Assembly (NCBI GenBank): GCA_022841625.1
Contig: JALHRD010000019.1
Location: 44,147-108,146 of the forward strand
Origin: Xanthobacteraceae bacterium
GTDB taxonomy: Bacteria; Pseudomonadota; Alphaproteobacteria; Rhizobiales; Xanthobacteraceae
Direction: 5' to 3'
Length of the DNA: 64,000 nt
Shown here piece after piece: positions 7,918-16,922 of the stretch (the stretch's first letter is position 1; each line of letters begins with the position of its first letter). The translations under genes were made by a program, and so were the position numbers. The notes under the pieces were generated by a model. It saw nothing but the letters and a program-made list of their open reading frames with translations. It was not told the origin of the DNA and searched no databases.

Positions 7918-10203
7918 ATGATGAATTCCAGCAAGCCCAATTTACTTGTCGGCAGCCCGGTCGAGCGGGTCGAGGACCTGCGTTTCTTGCGCGGGCGCGG
8001 CCAGTATGTCGACGATATCGTGCGCGACGGTTTGCTGCATGCTGCGATCTTGCGCAGTTCGGTGGCGCATGGGCGCATTGTTGCGGTCGATGTCAGCGCC
8101 GCTTTGGCGCTGCCCGGCGTCCATGCCGTGATTGCCGCGACGGATATCCGCGAGGCACTTGGCGCTGTGCCGGCGATTCCGCTGCGGCAGGAGCAGATGC
8201 CGGCTTTCAAGCCCTTTGAGCAGCCGGTGATCGCCGACGGTAAGGTGCGTTATGTCGGCGAGCCGGTCGCGCTGGTGGTGGCCGACAGCGCGGCCATGGC
8301 CGAGGATGCGCTGGATGCGGTCGTGCTCGACATTGCCGCCTTGCCGGTGGCCGTCAAACCGGATTCGGTGGGCGCGCTGCTGGTTGAAAGCACCGGCTCT
8401 AACTGCGCCGCGACGCTGACGGCGCTGCGCGGCGACGCCGACGCGGCGTTCAAGGACGCGCCCTATGTCCGGCGTGAGCGGTTTCGGGTGCAGCGTCATA
8501 CCGCGGTGCCGATGGAGGCGCGCGGCCTGTTGGCGGAGTGGGATGCGGTGCGCGGCCACCTGACGGTCTATGGTGCGGCCAAGGTCGCCTTCGCGGTCCG
8601 GCGCATTCTCGCGGCACAGCTTGCGCTGTCGGAAGCCGAAATCACCATGCTCGAAAGCGACGTCGGCGGCGCATTTGGCGTGCGCGGCGAATTTTATCCC
8701 GAGGACTTTCTCATTCCGTTCGCCGCCAAGACTGTCGGCCGGCCGGTGAAATGGATCGAGGATCGCCGCGAGCATCTCACGGCCACCAATCATGCGCGCG
8801 ATGTGGTGTGCGAATTGGAGATCGCCTGCGAGCGCGATGGCGCCATCCGCGCGCTGCGTGGCCACGCCCATGCCGATGTCGGCGCCTATCTGCGGACCAA
8901 TGGCGCGACCGGCGCGCGCAATGTCGCGCAGGTGTTGTCGGGGCCCTATAGCATTCCCCACATTCGGATCGATGTTTCGCTGCATGTCAGCAACAAGACG
9001 CCGGTCGGAACTTATCGTGGGCCGGGGCGGTTCGAGGCGGATTTCTTCCGCGAGCGGCTGTTGGATATGGCGGCGCGCGACCTCAAGCTCGATCCGGTCG
9101 AGTTTCGCCGTCGCAATCTGATCGCGGAGGCGCAGATGCCCTACGCGCTCGCCACAGTCGCGCCGCCGCTCAACATCGCGACCGAGACCGACACCGGCGA
9201 TTACCGCATGACCCTCGACCGCTGCCTGGTTGAGATCGATTGGCGCAACAAGATCGCATTGCAGGGCAAGCTGATCGACGGCCGGTTCCACGGTCTTGCG
9301 GTCAGTTGTTATATCGAAGGCGGCGCGTCGGGACCGCGCGAGAATGCCCGCATGGTGCTGGAAGCCGACGGCGCAGTCTCGGTCTATGTCGGTTCGTCGG
9401 CGGTCGGGCAGGGGCTCGAAACGATTTTCAGCCAGATCGCCGCCGACGCGCTAGAGATGCCACTGGAGCGCATCCGTGGCGTCTTTCATGGCTCGACCAC
9501 GCATGTCCGCGAGGGCTTTGGCTCGTTCAGCTCGCGTTCGACGGTGATGGGCGGTTCGGCGGTGATCGATGCGGCCAATAACCTCAAGACCGCCATTCGC
9601 GCGGCGGCTGCGAAACGTCTGGGCTGCGCCGCCGCCGACATCGCCATCGATGGCGGCCAGGCGCTCGGTCCGGCGCGAACGTCGATCGCGCTCACGCAAT
9701 TGGCCGGTGTGTCCGCCGAGGGCAGCTATGCCAGCACCAAGCGGACCTACAGTTACGGCGCGCATGCCGCGCATGTCGCGGTCGATCCCAAAACCGGGCA
9801 GGTCGCGGTGCTCGATTATGTGGCAGTCGAAGATGTCGGACGCATCATCAATCCCCACACGCTGCATGGCCAATGCATCGGCGCCATTGTGCAGGGGCTC
9901 GGCGGCGCGATGCTTGAGCATCTCGTCTATGACGAGGCCGGCCAATTGCTGACCGGATCGCTCGCCGACTATCTGATGCCAACCGCCAGCGATTTTCCCA
10001 GCATTCGCGCCTTCGCGTTGGAGGCGAAGCCGACGCCGCACAATCCGCTGGGCGCCAAGGGCGCGGGCGAGGGCGGCATTATTCCAGTTGGCGGGCTGAT
10101 CGCCAATGCGGTGGCGGCCGCGCTCGGCTCGCTCGGCGTCGAGCCGCGTGAACTGCCGCTGTCGCCGCCGCGGCTGTGGCAGCTGATCCAAGCGGCGCAA
10201 TAA
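7918..10203 (+). CDS. Xanthine dehydrogenase-family molybdenum hydroxylase, large (Mo-binding) subunit
   Basis: 761 aa. The N-terminal aldehyde oxidase/xanthine dehydrogenase a/b hammerhead domain covers roughly residues 15-130, with RVEDLRFLRGRGQYVDD at its start. The molybdopterin-binding domain follows to the end. The active-site loop GAKGAGEGG places the expected catalytic glutamate at about Glu718. The loop YRGPGR replaces the CO-dehydrogenase AYRCSFR motif, so this is not form I CODH; hydroxylation of an aldehyde or N-heteroaromatic is more likely. No FAD (CoxM-type) or [2Fe-2S] (CoxS-type) partner gene lies beside it, which is unusual. It is followed by hpaH and hpaI on the same strand. 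Confidence 0.88.
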   Translation: MMNSSKPNLLVGSPVERVEDLRFLRGRGQYVDDIVRDGLLHAAILRSSVAHGRIVAVDVSAALALPGVHAVIAATDIREALGAVPAIPLRQEQMPAFKPFEQPVIADGKVRYVGEPVALVVADSAAMAEDALDAVVLDIAALPVAVKPDSVGALLVESTGSNCAATLTALRGDADAAFKDAPYVRRERFRVQRHTAVPMEARGLLAEWDAVRGHLTVYGAAKVAFAVRRILAAQLALSEAEITMLESDVGGAFGVRGEFYPEDFLIPFAAKTVGRPVKWIEDRREHLTATNHARDVVCELEIACERDGAIRALRGHAHADVGAYLRTNGATGARNVAQVLSGPYSIPHIRIDVSLHVSNKTPVGTYRGPGRFEADFFRERLLDMAARDLKLDPVEFRRRNLIAEAQMPYALATVAPPLNIATETDTGDYRMTLDRCLVEIDWRNKIALQGKLIDGRFHGLAVSCYIEGGASGPRENARMVLEADGAVSVYVGSSAVGQGLETIFSQIAADALEMPLERIRGVFHGSTTHVREGFGSFSSRSTVMGGSAVIDAANNLKTAIRAAAAKRLGCAAADIAIDGGQALGPARTSIALTQLAGVSAEGSYASTKRTYSYGAHAAHVAVDPKTGQVAVLDYVAVEDVGRIINPHTLHGQCIGAIVQGLGGAMLEHLVYDEAGQLLTGSLADYLMPTASDFPSIRAFALEAKPTPHNPLGAKGAGEGGIIPVGGLIANAVAAALGSLGVEPRELPLSPPRLWQLIQAAQ

Positions 10204-10304
10204 TTCGGGTCTGGTTCGGCCATCACGCTGCACCGCAGCGATTGATTTCGGCGCCGTAACCGTGACAATGCGATGTCCATCGTCTTGCCAATGGGAACAC
10301 ACGC

Positions 10305-11087
10305 ATGCTGTCCGACGCCGATCGTAAGAAAGCCGCCGATATCCTGATCGCCGCCGAGAAGGAGCGTAAACAGGCGGTCCAGCTCACCAAGACCTTCCCG
10401 GACATCGGTTTTGAGGACGCCTATGCGATCTCGACCGAGGTGGCCAATCGCAAGATCGCCGCCGGCGCCAAACTGATCGGCCACAAGGTCGGCCTTACCT
10501 CGAAGGCAATGCAGCGCTCCTCGCAGATCGACGAGCCGGATTATGGACATCTGCTCGACAATATGTTGATCGCCGATGGCGCGGCGATCCCGCATGAATC
10601 GTTTTGCCGGCCGCGGGTCGAGATTGAGCTGGCCTTCATCCTGGGCAAGCGGCTGAAGGGGCCGGGCGTCGGCCTGCCCGACGTGTTGCGCGCCACTGAA
10701 TATGTCGTGCCGGCAATCGAGATCGTCGATGCGCGTTTGCAGGATCAACGCAAGATCTTCGACACCATCTCGGACAATGGCGCGGCCGCCGGCATTGTGA
10801 TCGGCGGCCGTCCGGTCGGCCCGATGGATGTCGACCTGCGCTGGGTCGGCGGCATCATGTACAAGAATTCCGAGATCGAGGAGACCGGCGTTGCCGCCGG
10901 GGTGCTCGGCCATCCGGCGCTCGGGGTCGCCTGGCTTGCCAACAAGCTCGGCCAGCATGGCGTGGCGCTTGAGCCGGGCCATCTGGTGCTGGCGGGCTCG
11001 TTCACGCGGGTGGTGTTTGCCAATAAGGGCGACACGTTGCATGCCGATTTCGGCCCGCTGGGCGGCATTGCCGTCCAGTTCGTGTGA
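10305..11087 (+). CDS. hpaH: 2-oxo-hept-4-ene-1,7-dioate hydratase (HpaH-like)
   Basis: 260 aa, the standard length for the HpaH/MhpD hydratase family. The segment LIGHKVGLTSKAMQ and the following DEPDYGHLLDNM are typical of HpaH, as is the metal-binding glutamate region RVEIELAFILG. It adds water to 2-oxo-hept-4-ene-1,7-dioate, giving 4-hydroxy-2-oxoheptanedioate, the substrate of the aldolase encoded 9 nt downstream. The start ATG is preceded by GGGAA. The related 2-oxopent-4-enoate hydratases are the main alternative, but the pairing with hpaI favours HpaH. No ring-cleavage dioxygenase (HpaD) or isomerase/decarboxylase (HpaG) gene is in the window. Confidence 0.85.
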   Translation: MLSDADRKKAADILIAAEKERKQAVQLTKTFPDIGFEDAYAISTEVANRKIAAGAKLIGHKVGLTSKAMQRSSQIDEPDYGHLLDNMLIADGAAIPHESFCRPRVEIELAFILGKRLKGPGVGLPDVLRATEYVVPAIEIVDARLQDQRKIFDTISDNGAAAGIVIGGRPVGPMDVDLRWVGGIMYKNSEIEETGVAAGVLGHPALGVAWLANKLGQHGVALEPGHLVLAGSFTRVVFANKGDTLHADFGPLGGIAVQFV

Positions 11088-11096
11088 GGCGGACCG

Positions 11097-11861
11097 ATGG
11101 AACTCGCGCGCAATAAGTTCAAAGCGGCGATCGCCGAAACCCGCGTGCAGATCGGGCTGTGGAGCAGTCTATGTAGCAATATCGGCGCCGAGGTGGTTGC
11201 CGATGCCGGCTTCGATTGGATCTTGCTTGACGGCGAACATTCGCCGAATGACGTGCCCAGTGTGATGGCGCAATTGCAGGCGCTCAACGGCGGCACCGCC
11301 TCGCCAATCGTGCGGCCGGCCTGGAACGACGCGGTGATGATCAAGCGCTTTCTCGATGTCGGCGCGCAATCCATTCTGGTGCCCTATGTCCAGAATGCCG
11401 ATGAGGCGCAGCGCGCGGTCGCGGCGGTGCGCTATCCGCCGGCCGGCATCCGCGGCGTGGCGGCGAGCACGCGCGCCAATCACTATGGCCGGGTCGACAA
11501 TTATCTCAAGCGCGCCGACAGCGAGATTTGCCTCCTTGTGCAGGTCGAGACCCGCTCCGCGCTCGGCGAACTCGAAGCCATCGCCAAGGTCGAGGGCGTC
11601 GACGGCGTTTTCATCGGCCCGTCCGATCTGGCGGCTTCGCTCGGCCATATCGGCAATCCGGCCCATGCCGAAGTGCAGGCGGCGCTCGAAGACGCGGTCA
11701 AGCGGCTCAAAGCAATGGGCAAGCCGGCCGGCATCCTCACGCTCAATGAGGAAGAGGCGCGGCGCTATATCGGCTGGGGCTATTGCTTTGTCGCGGTGGG
11801 CTCCGACATCGGTCTGCTCGGGCGCGGCGCCGACGCACTGGCGAAAAGATTCAAGGCTTGA
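11097..11861 (+). CDS. hpaI: 4-hydroxy-2-oxoheptanedioate aldolase (HpaI-like, class II pyruvate aldolase)
   Basis: 254 aa. HpcH/HpaI aldolase family: GLWSSLCSNIGAEVVADAGFD is followed by the active-site segment LLDGEHSPND, with later VQVETRSAL (metal-binding glutamate) and GVFIGPSDLAASLGH (metal-binding aspartate). It cleaves 4-hydroxy-2-oxoheptanedioate to pyruvate and succinic semialdehyde with a divalent metal. The start is 9 nt after hpaH with GAGGCGG as a good Shine-Dalgarno. It ends the plus-strand trio. 2-keto-3-deoxy sugar-acid aldolases of the same family are an alternative. Confidence 0.88.
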   Translation: MELARNKFKAAIAETRVQIGLWSSLCSNIGAEVVADAGFDWILLDGEHSPNDVPSVMAQLQALNGGTASPIVRPAWNDAVMIKRFLDVGAQSILVPYVQNADEAQRAVAAVRYPPAGIRGVAASTRANHYGRVDNYLKRADSEICLLVQVETRSALGELEAIAKVEGVDGVFIGPSDLAASLGHIGNPAHAEVQAALEDAVKRLKAMGKPAGILTLNEEEARRYIGWGYCFVAVGSDIGLLGRGADALAKRFKA

Positions 11862-11872
11862 TGCGCGGTACT

Positions 11873-12081
11873 TGTAGGGTGGGCAAAGGCGCGCTCCCAG
11901 TGCGCAGGCCTATCAACGAGTTCGTTGCAGCGCTGTGCCCACCATTTTCCGTGCACTCGATCAACTCCACGGTGGGCAAGGCGCTGCATGGCTCCGCGTT
12001 GTGGGGCTTGCGCAGGTTGATCGCGCCTTTGCCCACCCTACAAGCATCGTCGAGACTTGTCGGGTGGGCAAAGGCGCGCTC
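11873..12081. repeat. Intergenic repeat block built on TGTAGGGTGGGCAAAGGCGC
   Basis: A 20-23 bp unit occurs three times: direct at 11873-11895, inverted at 12023-12042 and direct again at 12059-12081. Between them a further pair (gtgcccacc near 11935 and ggtgggcaaggcgc near 11971) forms another inverted repeat. The block fills the gap between hpaI and the convergent dimethylglycine dehydrogenase-like gene. It resembles the dispersed GC-rich palindromic elements common in rhizobial genomes and could serve as a bidirectional terminator. No coding sequence was seen in it. Confidence 0.7.
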
Positions 12082-12135
12082 AAGGCTCGCGCGCTAACCA
12101 GTCGCGCCAAAGTAGCGCCGTGCAAGTCCTTCGCG

Positions 12136-14592
12136 CTACCCCCTGATCCGCGCCATGGTGGGATCGTAAAGCGGGCGCAGCGACACTTCCGCCGGATAGA
12201 GCTTGCCGGCGATGTCGATCTCCCAGTTTGCGTCTTTCAGATAGGCTTGATCGATCGGCGCCCCGGCCTCGATCATGATGAGGCCGACAGCGCCGCCAAG
12301 CGTGTGGCCGTAGGAACCGGCGCGTACATAGCCGACCGGCTGGCCGTTGCGGCGCACGACTTCGGCGTGAAACAGCAAGGGCTCCGGGTCTTTCACCAAT
12401 ACCTGCGCCAGCCGCCGCGTCGGCGGACCCTTGGCCTTCTGGCGCAATGCTGCGTCGCGGCCGATGAATGACGGCTTGTTGAAGTCGATAAAAAAACCAA
12501 GCCCGGTTTCGAAAGCGTTGTCGGTATTGTCGATGTCGTGGCCGTAATCGCGATAGCCTTTTTCCAGGCGCAGGCTGGCGAGCGCCTTCAGTCCGGCATG
12601 GCGCAGTCCGAACCGCGCGCCGGCTGCGACCAGCCGGTCATAGACCTGCACCGCCTGTTCGACCGGGATGTAAAGCTCGTAACCGAGTTCGCCGACATAA
12701 GTGATGCGCACGCACAGCACGCGCGCGGCGCCGATGTCGATTTCGCGCGCGGCGCGGAACGGGAATGCGTGGTTGGAAAGATCGGCGCTGGTCAGCGTTT
12801 GCAGGAGTTCGCGGGCGCGCGGCCCCTGCAGATTAAGCTGGCAATAGGCCGCGCTCACATCGGTGACCAGCGCTTGCGCATCGTCGGGGATATGCCGCCG
12901 CATCCAGGTCTCGGCGTGCCGGTGCATGGTGTCGGTGACCACCACGAAGAATTGTTCGTCGTCGCGCTTGGTCACCGTCAGGTCGGCTTCGAGCATGCCC
13001 TGGTCGTTGAGCCATTGGGTGTAGGTGATCTGGCCGGCCGCGCCGTCGACATCGTTGGCGGAAATGTGATTGAGCACGCGTCCGGCGTCGCGTCCGGTCA
13101 CTGCGAATTTGCTCATGAACGACATGTCCATCAGGATCACGGCCGTGCGCGCCGCCCGGTGTTCTTCCGCCCACCAGGGAAACCAATTCTGCCGGCCCCA
13201 AGACAGCTTCTCGACTTTCGGTTCATGGCCAGGCGGCGCATACCAATCGGCGCCCTCCCAACCGCTGACGTCGCGGAAATAGGCGCCGCCGGCGGCGATC
13301 CGGTCGTGGATCGCCGAGGTCTTCACGCCGCGCGCGGTCTGCGGCGTCATGGTCGGGTAGTGGCATTTGTAGACCAGGCCGAGCGACTCGATGGTGCGCG
13401 CGCGGCGATACTCCGGGTCGGCTTGGAACTTGTGCAGTCGGTCGATGTTGAAGCCGGTGACGTCGGCATCGGGCGTGCCGTGTACGATCCAATGGGCGAG
13501 AAGTCGACCGATGCCGCCGCCGGTGAGGATGCCGATCGAGTTGAGGCCGGCGGCCACGAAATAATGCGCAAGCTCGGGCGCCTCGCCGACGATCGGGCGC
13601 AGATCGGGCGTGAAGCTTTCCGGCCCGCAGAAGAACTTCTTGATGCCAACTTCAAGCGACACCGGCACGCGCCGCATCGCGGTCTCAAGATAGGGCGTCA
13701 TGCGCTCCCAGTCGGGCGGAATTTCGCCGAACGAAAAATCCTCCGGGATGCCGTCAACCTGCCACGGCGCGCAGACCGGCTCGAACAGGCCGATCAACAA
13801 CCCGCCGACCTCTTCGCGGAAATAGCCATAGGAGGCGGGGTCTTCCAGCACCGGCATTGACGGCGGCAGGCCGGCGATCGGTTCGGTGATCAGGTAATAA
13901 TGCTCGGCCGCCTGGTTGGGGATGGTGACGCCATGGCGTTCGCCAAGCTGGCGCGCCCACATGCCGGCGCAGTTGACGACGTAATCCGCCTGGATGTCGC
14001 CGAATGCCGTGCGGACGCCGGTGACGCGCCCATTCCGATGCAGCACATCGCTGACAGCCACGCCCTCGATCAGGCGTGCGCCGGCCATGCGCGCCCCCTT
14101 GGCGAGCGCCATGGTCACGTCCACCGGGTTGGCGCGGCCATCGTCGGCGACATAGAAGCCAGCCAGGATGTCGTCGACCCGCGCCAGTGGAAACAAGTGT
14201 TTCACCTCGGTCGGTGAAATCTCCTGCACGTCGACACCGCACCAGCGGTTGAAGGCGGCGACCCGGCGATATTCCTCAAGCCGATCGGCATCGGCCGCGA
14301 TTTCGATGAAGCCGACCGGATTGAAGCCGGTGGCCTGGCCGGTTTCGGCCTCCAGTCGCCGGTAGAGGTCGCGGGTGTATTTACGCAGCTCGGTCGAGGT
14401 CTCCGAGGTCGAGCCGAAAGTGACGACCAGCCCGGCCGCATGCCAGGTGGTTCCCGAGGTCAGGCGATCCCGCTCCAAGAGCACGACATCCTTCCAGCCG
14501 AGATGCGCAAGATGATAGGCCACCGACGTCCCGATGACGCCGCCGCCAATCACCACGACCCGCGCGCGATCCGGCAAAACCGGAGTGGACAT
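12136..14592 (-). CDS. Dimethylglycine/sarcosine dehydrogenase-like FAD protein with GcvT domain
   Basis: 818 aa from ATG 14592. DAO-type FAD domain first: VVVIGGGVIGTSVAYHLA at about residues 12-29 and TTWHAAGL with His51, the position of covalent flavin attachment in dimethylglycine dehydrogenase. A central FAO_M-like region follows, then the aminomethyltransferase (GcvT) folate domain and its barrel to the C-terminus. The family oxidatively demethylates dimethylglycine or sarcosine and passes the methyl as formaldehyde to tetrahydrofolate. It stands alone between a repeat block and a 471-bp gap, so no pathway partner is visible. The fusion length matches the family. Confidence 0.88.
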   Translation of the reverse strand: MSTPVLPDRARVVVIGGGVIGTSVAYHLAHLGWKDVVLLERDRLTSGTTWHAAGLVVTFGSTSETSTELRKYTRDLYRRLEAETGQATGFNPVGFIEIAADADRLEEYRRVAAFNRWCGVDVQEISPTEVKHLFPLARVDDILAGFYVADDGRANPVDVTMALAKGARMAGARLIEGVAVSDVLHRNGRVTGVRTAFGDIQADYVVNCAGMWARQLGERHGVTIPNQAAEHYYLITEPIAGLPPSMPVLEDPASYGYFREEVGGLLIGLFEPVCAPWQVDGIPEDFSFGEIPPDWERMTPYLETAMRRVPVSLEVGIKKFFCGPESFTPDLRPIVGEAPELAHYFVAAGLNSIGILTGGGIGRLLAHWIVHGTPDADVTGFNIDRLHKFQADPEYRRARTIESLGLVYKCHYPTMTPQTARGVKTSAIHDRIAAGGAYFRDVSGWEGADWYAPPGHEPKVEKLSWGRQNWFPWWAEEHRAARTAVILMDMSFMSKFAVTGRDAGRVLNHISANDVDGAAGQITYTQWLNDQGMLEADLTVTKRDDEQFFVVVTDTMHRHAETWMRRHIPDDAQALVTDVSAAYCQLNLQGPRARELLQTLTSADLSNHAFPFRAAREIDIGAARVLCVRITYVGELGYELYIPVEQAVQVYDRLVAAGARFGLRHAGLKALASLRLEKGYRDYGHDIDNTDNAFETGLGFFIDFNKPSFIGRDAALRQKAKGPPTRRLAQVLVKDPEPLLFHAEVVRRNGQPVGYVRAGSYGHTLGGAVGLIMIEAGAPIDQAYLKDANWEIDIAGKLYPAEVSLRPLYDPTMARIRG

Positions 14593-14840
14593 CGTCAGAA
14601 CCCTCGAACCGTTTGGCGACCGCACTCTATTCCGTTAGTCGACGGCTCGGAAAGCATCGTTGATCCTCCCGCGTCTGTCTTGTGCTAATAGCGAGGGCGA
14701 AACGAACGACGCCCAATAGCACGGCCAGCCTGGTCGCGTGAACGATCGCGGTGATCGACGCGGTTGATCTCGGTCAATGACGCTCGTGAAAATTAGCTCA
14801 ACCCTTACGCCTCGATGTATTCGGATGAATCGGGCGCAGG

Positions 14841-15007
14841 ACGAACGGCAAACTCCGTGACCCTGGAGGGGGAGGGTCGACCGCCTGAGCGAGCATAGCG
14901 AGTGATGGCGGTCGGGGTGGGGTGAGTGCCGAAGCGGTTTAGGTCACCCCACCCCGCTCGCTTCGCTCGCGACCCTCCAGGGGAGGGTGACGGAGCAAGC
15001 GGTTCGT
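14841..15007. repeat. Large palindromic intergenic element, family A copy 1
   Basis: The outer arms (about 14841-14879 and 14970-15007) pair through ACGAAC, CTCCGT and GGGAGGGTCG. An inner pair, ggtcggggtggggtga against tcaccccaccccg, folds again. A second copy of the same architecture lies at 23026-23203. It is about 167 bp, has no transposase, and resembles rhizobial intergenic palindromic elements. Confidence 0.75.
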
Positions 15008-15052
15008 GCCGCGATTCCATTTAACGTGGATTTGCTCTGAGCGTACTGCGCT

Positions 15053-15060
15053 AGGGAGGT
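15053..15060 (+). promoter_or_regulatory. Strong ribosome binding site deciding a GTG start
   Basis: AGGGAGGT lies just before GTG 15064. The next in-frame ATG is 48 codons in, beyond the first membrane segment, so this site supports the GTG as the true start of the ZIP transporter. Spacing is short (3 nt). Confidence 0.65.
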
Positions 15061-15063
15061 GGT

Positions 15064-15843
15064 GTGGACGGATCGTCGATTTTGATCGGGACCGGGGCGA
15101 GCCTTGCCGCCGGGCTCGCGACCGCGCTTGGCACCATACCGATCCTGCTGGTCCGGCGGGTGTCCCAGACGCTACAGGATACGTTTCTCGGCTTTGCCGC
15201 GGGAGTCATGTTGGCGGCCTCGTTCTTTTCTCTCATCATTCCCGGGCTCAACTACGCGCAAACGAATTTCGGCAGCCGGCTCTTGGCAGCCGGTGCGATC
15301 GGGCTGGCGGTCCTACTTGGCGCGGCGGGTCTTGCCCTGGTCAACCGCGCGGTGCCGCACGAACACTTCCTGCTTGGCCGCTTCGGTCCGCGCGGTACGC
15401 CGCTGCGGCGTACCTGGCTGTTCGTGCTTGCCATCACGCTGCACAATTTCCCGGAGGGGCTTGCGGTCGGTGTCGGCTTTGGCAGCGGCGACATCGCGAG
15501 CGCCACGACACTGGCGATCGGTATCGGACTGCAGAACATGCCGGAAGGTTTGGCGGTGGCGGCGGCGCTGGCGGCGCTGAACTACAATCGGTTCGTGGCG
15601 GCGGCGATCGGTGGCGCCACCGGCCTGGTCGAGCCGATCGCCGGCGCGCTGGGAGCGGCGGCGGTTTCGGTGTTCCAGCCGCTGCTGCCATGGGCCCTGG
15701 GTTTCGCGGCCGGTGCGATGATTTTCGTCATCAGCAATGAGATCGTTCCGGAAACCCATCGCCATGGCCACGAAGGCATGGCCACGGCCGGGCTGATGAT
15801 CGGGGTCGTGTCGATGATGGTTCTGGACGTCGTGTTCACTTGA
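15064..15843 (+). CDS. ZIP-family divalent metal transporter
   Basis: 259 aa, starting with GTG 15064 behind an AGGGAGGT site. It is an inner-membrane protein with about eight hydrophobic segments. The two ZIP metal-binding helices are plain: HNFPEGLAVGVGFG (TM4) and GLQNMPEGLAVA (TM5), with His, Asn and Glu ligands for zinc, iron or manganese. A histidine-bearing loop (ETHRHGHEG) precedes the last helix. It belongs to the ZupT/GufA-like bacterial ZIPs. The gene is single, convergent with the downstream hydrolase (24 nt between stops), and has no obvious link to the catabolic genes. Confidence 0.9.
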   Translation: MDGSSILIGTGASLAAGLATALGTIPILLVRRVSQTLQDTFLGFAAGVMLAASFFSLIIPGLNYAQTNFGSRLLAAGAIGLAVLLGAAGLALVNRAVPHEHFLLGRFGPRGTPLRRTWLFVLAITLHNFPEGLAVGVGFGSGDIASATTLAIGIGLQNMPEGLAVAAALAALNYNRFVAAAIGGATGLVEPIAGALGAAAVSVFQPLLPWALGFAAGAMIFVISNEIVPETHRHGHEGMATAGLMIGVVSMMVLDVVFT

Positions 15844-15867
15844 CGTCCTTGGCGGTGAGGCACTGGC

Positions 15868-16782
15868 TCAGCCCTTGAACACGGTCTCCGGCCGGCTGAA
15901 AAACGTGTAGGCGGCATCGTAGAACCGCAGGTAGTTCTTCGATGTTGCCGCGGCGTGCGCGATGCCGGGCATCATCACATATTCCTTGTCCGGATTTGGC
16001 AACAGCTTGAAGAACTCGAGAAGATCCTCGTCGGTGGCGATGCCGTCGTACTGGCCGCGCAGGATCACGGTCGGGACTTTGATTTCCCGGGGATCGCAGA
16101 CCGGCAGGTTCTCGCACATGTCGATATAGGTGCCGTTCGGCACGGTGGTTTCGATCGCCAGGATTGCGTCGACATAGGGTTTTTTGCGGCTCTCCATCGC
16201 GGTCTCGGAGTGGTCGCGGGTCATGGTCGAGAGCAGGAACGCCGGATCGATCGGGCGGGTCACGCTCGACTTCCATTCGGCGATCTTCTGCGCCCGCTTG
16301 ATCAGCGTCGGGCTGCCCTTGCCGGTATAGACCATGGCGTCGAGGCCAAGTCGCTTCACCCGCTCGGGATGTTTTTGCGCAAACAGCGCAGCGCGCAAGG
16401 CGCCGGAGGAAAAGCCGATCAACATCAGCGGGCCGCTGTTGCGGTTCTTCATGATGTAATCGGTGGCCGCGAGCAGATCGGGCACGCCCTGCGCCACGGT
16501 GGCGAGGTGATCCGCCGGCTTGTCGGAGCGGCCATAGCCGAGAAAATCCATCCGCCAGATGTCAAAGCCGCGGCAGGCGAACCAGTCGAGGATCGACGCG
16601 TCGGGGTCGCCGGGAATGTCGAGATCGAAGCCCTGCGAGCCCATCGACGAGCCGTGCACCAGGAGGATGGTGCCCTTGGGCGGCTGGGTGACCGAGCGCT
16701 TCTCGGCCAGGAACAGCTTCTTGCCGTTCGATTGCGTCCAATGCTCGTGGCTGGGCTGCCGCGTCGTCGTCACCGTGCTCAT
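15868..16782 (-). CDS. Alpha/beta hydrolase
   Basis: 304 aa. The oxyanion region ILLVHGSSMG, the nucleophile elbow GFSSG (serine) and the late GIAHAAATS (histidine) give a complete alpha/beta-hydrolase triad with an aspartate in GQYDGIATDED. No signal peptide, so cytoplasmic. It is the third gene of a minus-strand set with receptor 2 and a BenD-like dehydrogenase, the SDR ending 140 nt upstream. A C-C bond hydrolase or esterase acting on the product of that dehydrogenase is plausible, but the substrate is unknown. Confidence 0.8.
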   Translation of the reverse strand: MSTVTTTRQPSHEHWTQSNGKKLFLAEKRSVTQPPKGTILLVHGSSMGSQGFDLDIPGDPDASILDWFACRGFDIWRMDFLGYGRSDKPADHLATVAQGVPDLLAATDYIMKNRNSGPLMLIGFSSGALRAALFAQKHPERVKRLGLDAMVYTGKGSPTLIKRAQKIAEWKSSVTRPIDPAFLLSTMTRDHSETAMESRKKPYVDAILAIETTVPNGTYIDMCENLPVCDPREIKVPTVILRGQYDGIATDEDLLEFFKLLPNPDKEYVMMPGIAHAAATSKNYLRFYDAAYTFFSRPETVFKG

Positions 16783-16922
16783 GAACTCACCACCCTCGTT
16801 GGCCGATTGATCCTGGCATTCCGCGCGATGTCCGCGGAATGTGGGTCAATACCACATCGGTAAGCTTGTGAAAGCGCGGATTGGGGGAGGTCTTCAGGCG
16901 GGTAGCGCCCGGCTGGCCGCCG

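Larger units (their letters stand above)
14593..15063. other. 471-bp intergenic region dominated by a palindromic element
   Basis: No open frame here looks like a protein. The right two-thirds is the large inverted repeat described separately (14841-15007). The left part (14593-14840) is the presumed promoter region of the minus-strand dehydrogenase gene and shows no recognisable RNA gene. The end carries the Shine-Dalgarno of the ZIP transporter gene. Confidence 0.6.

Noticed and set aside
7918..10203. Form I CO dehydrogenase large subunit
   Set aside because: The AYRCSFR loop with the Cu-binding cysteine is absent (YRGPGR instead), and coxM/coxS are missing.
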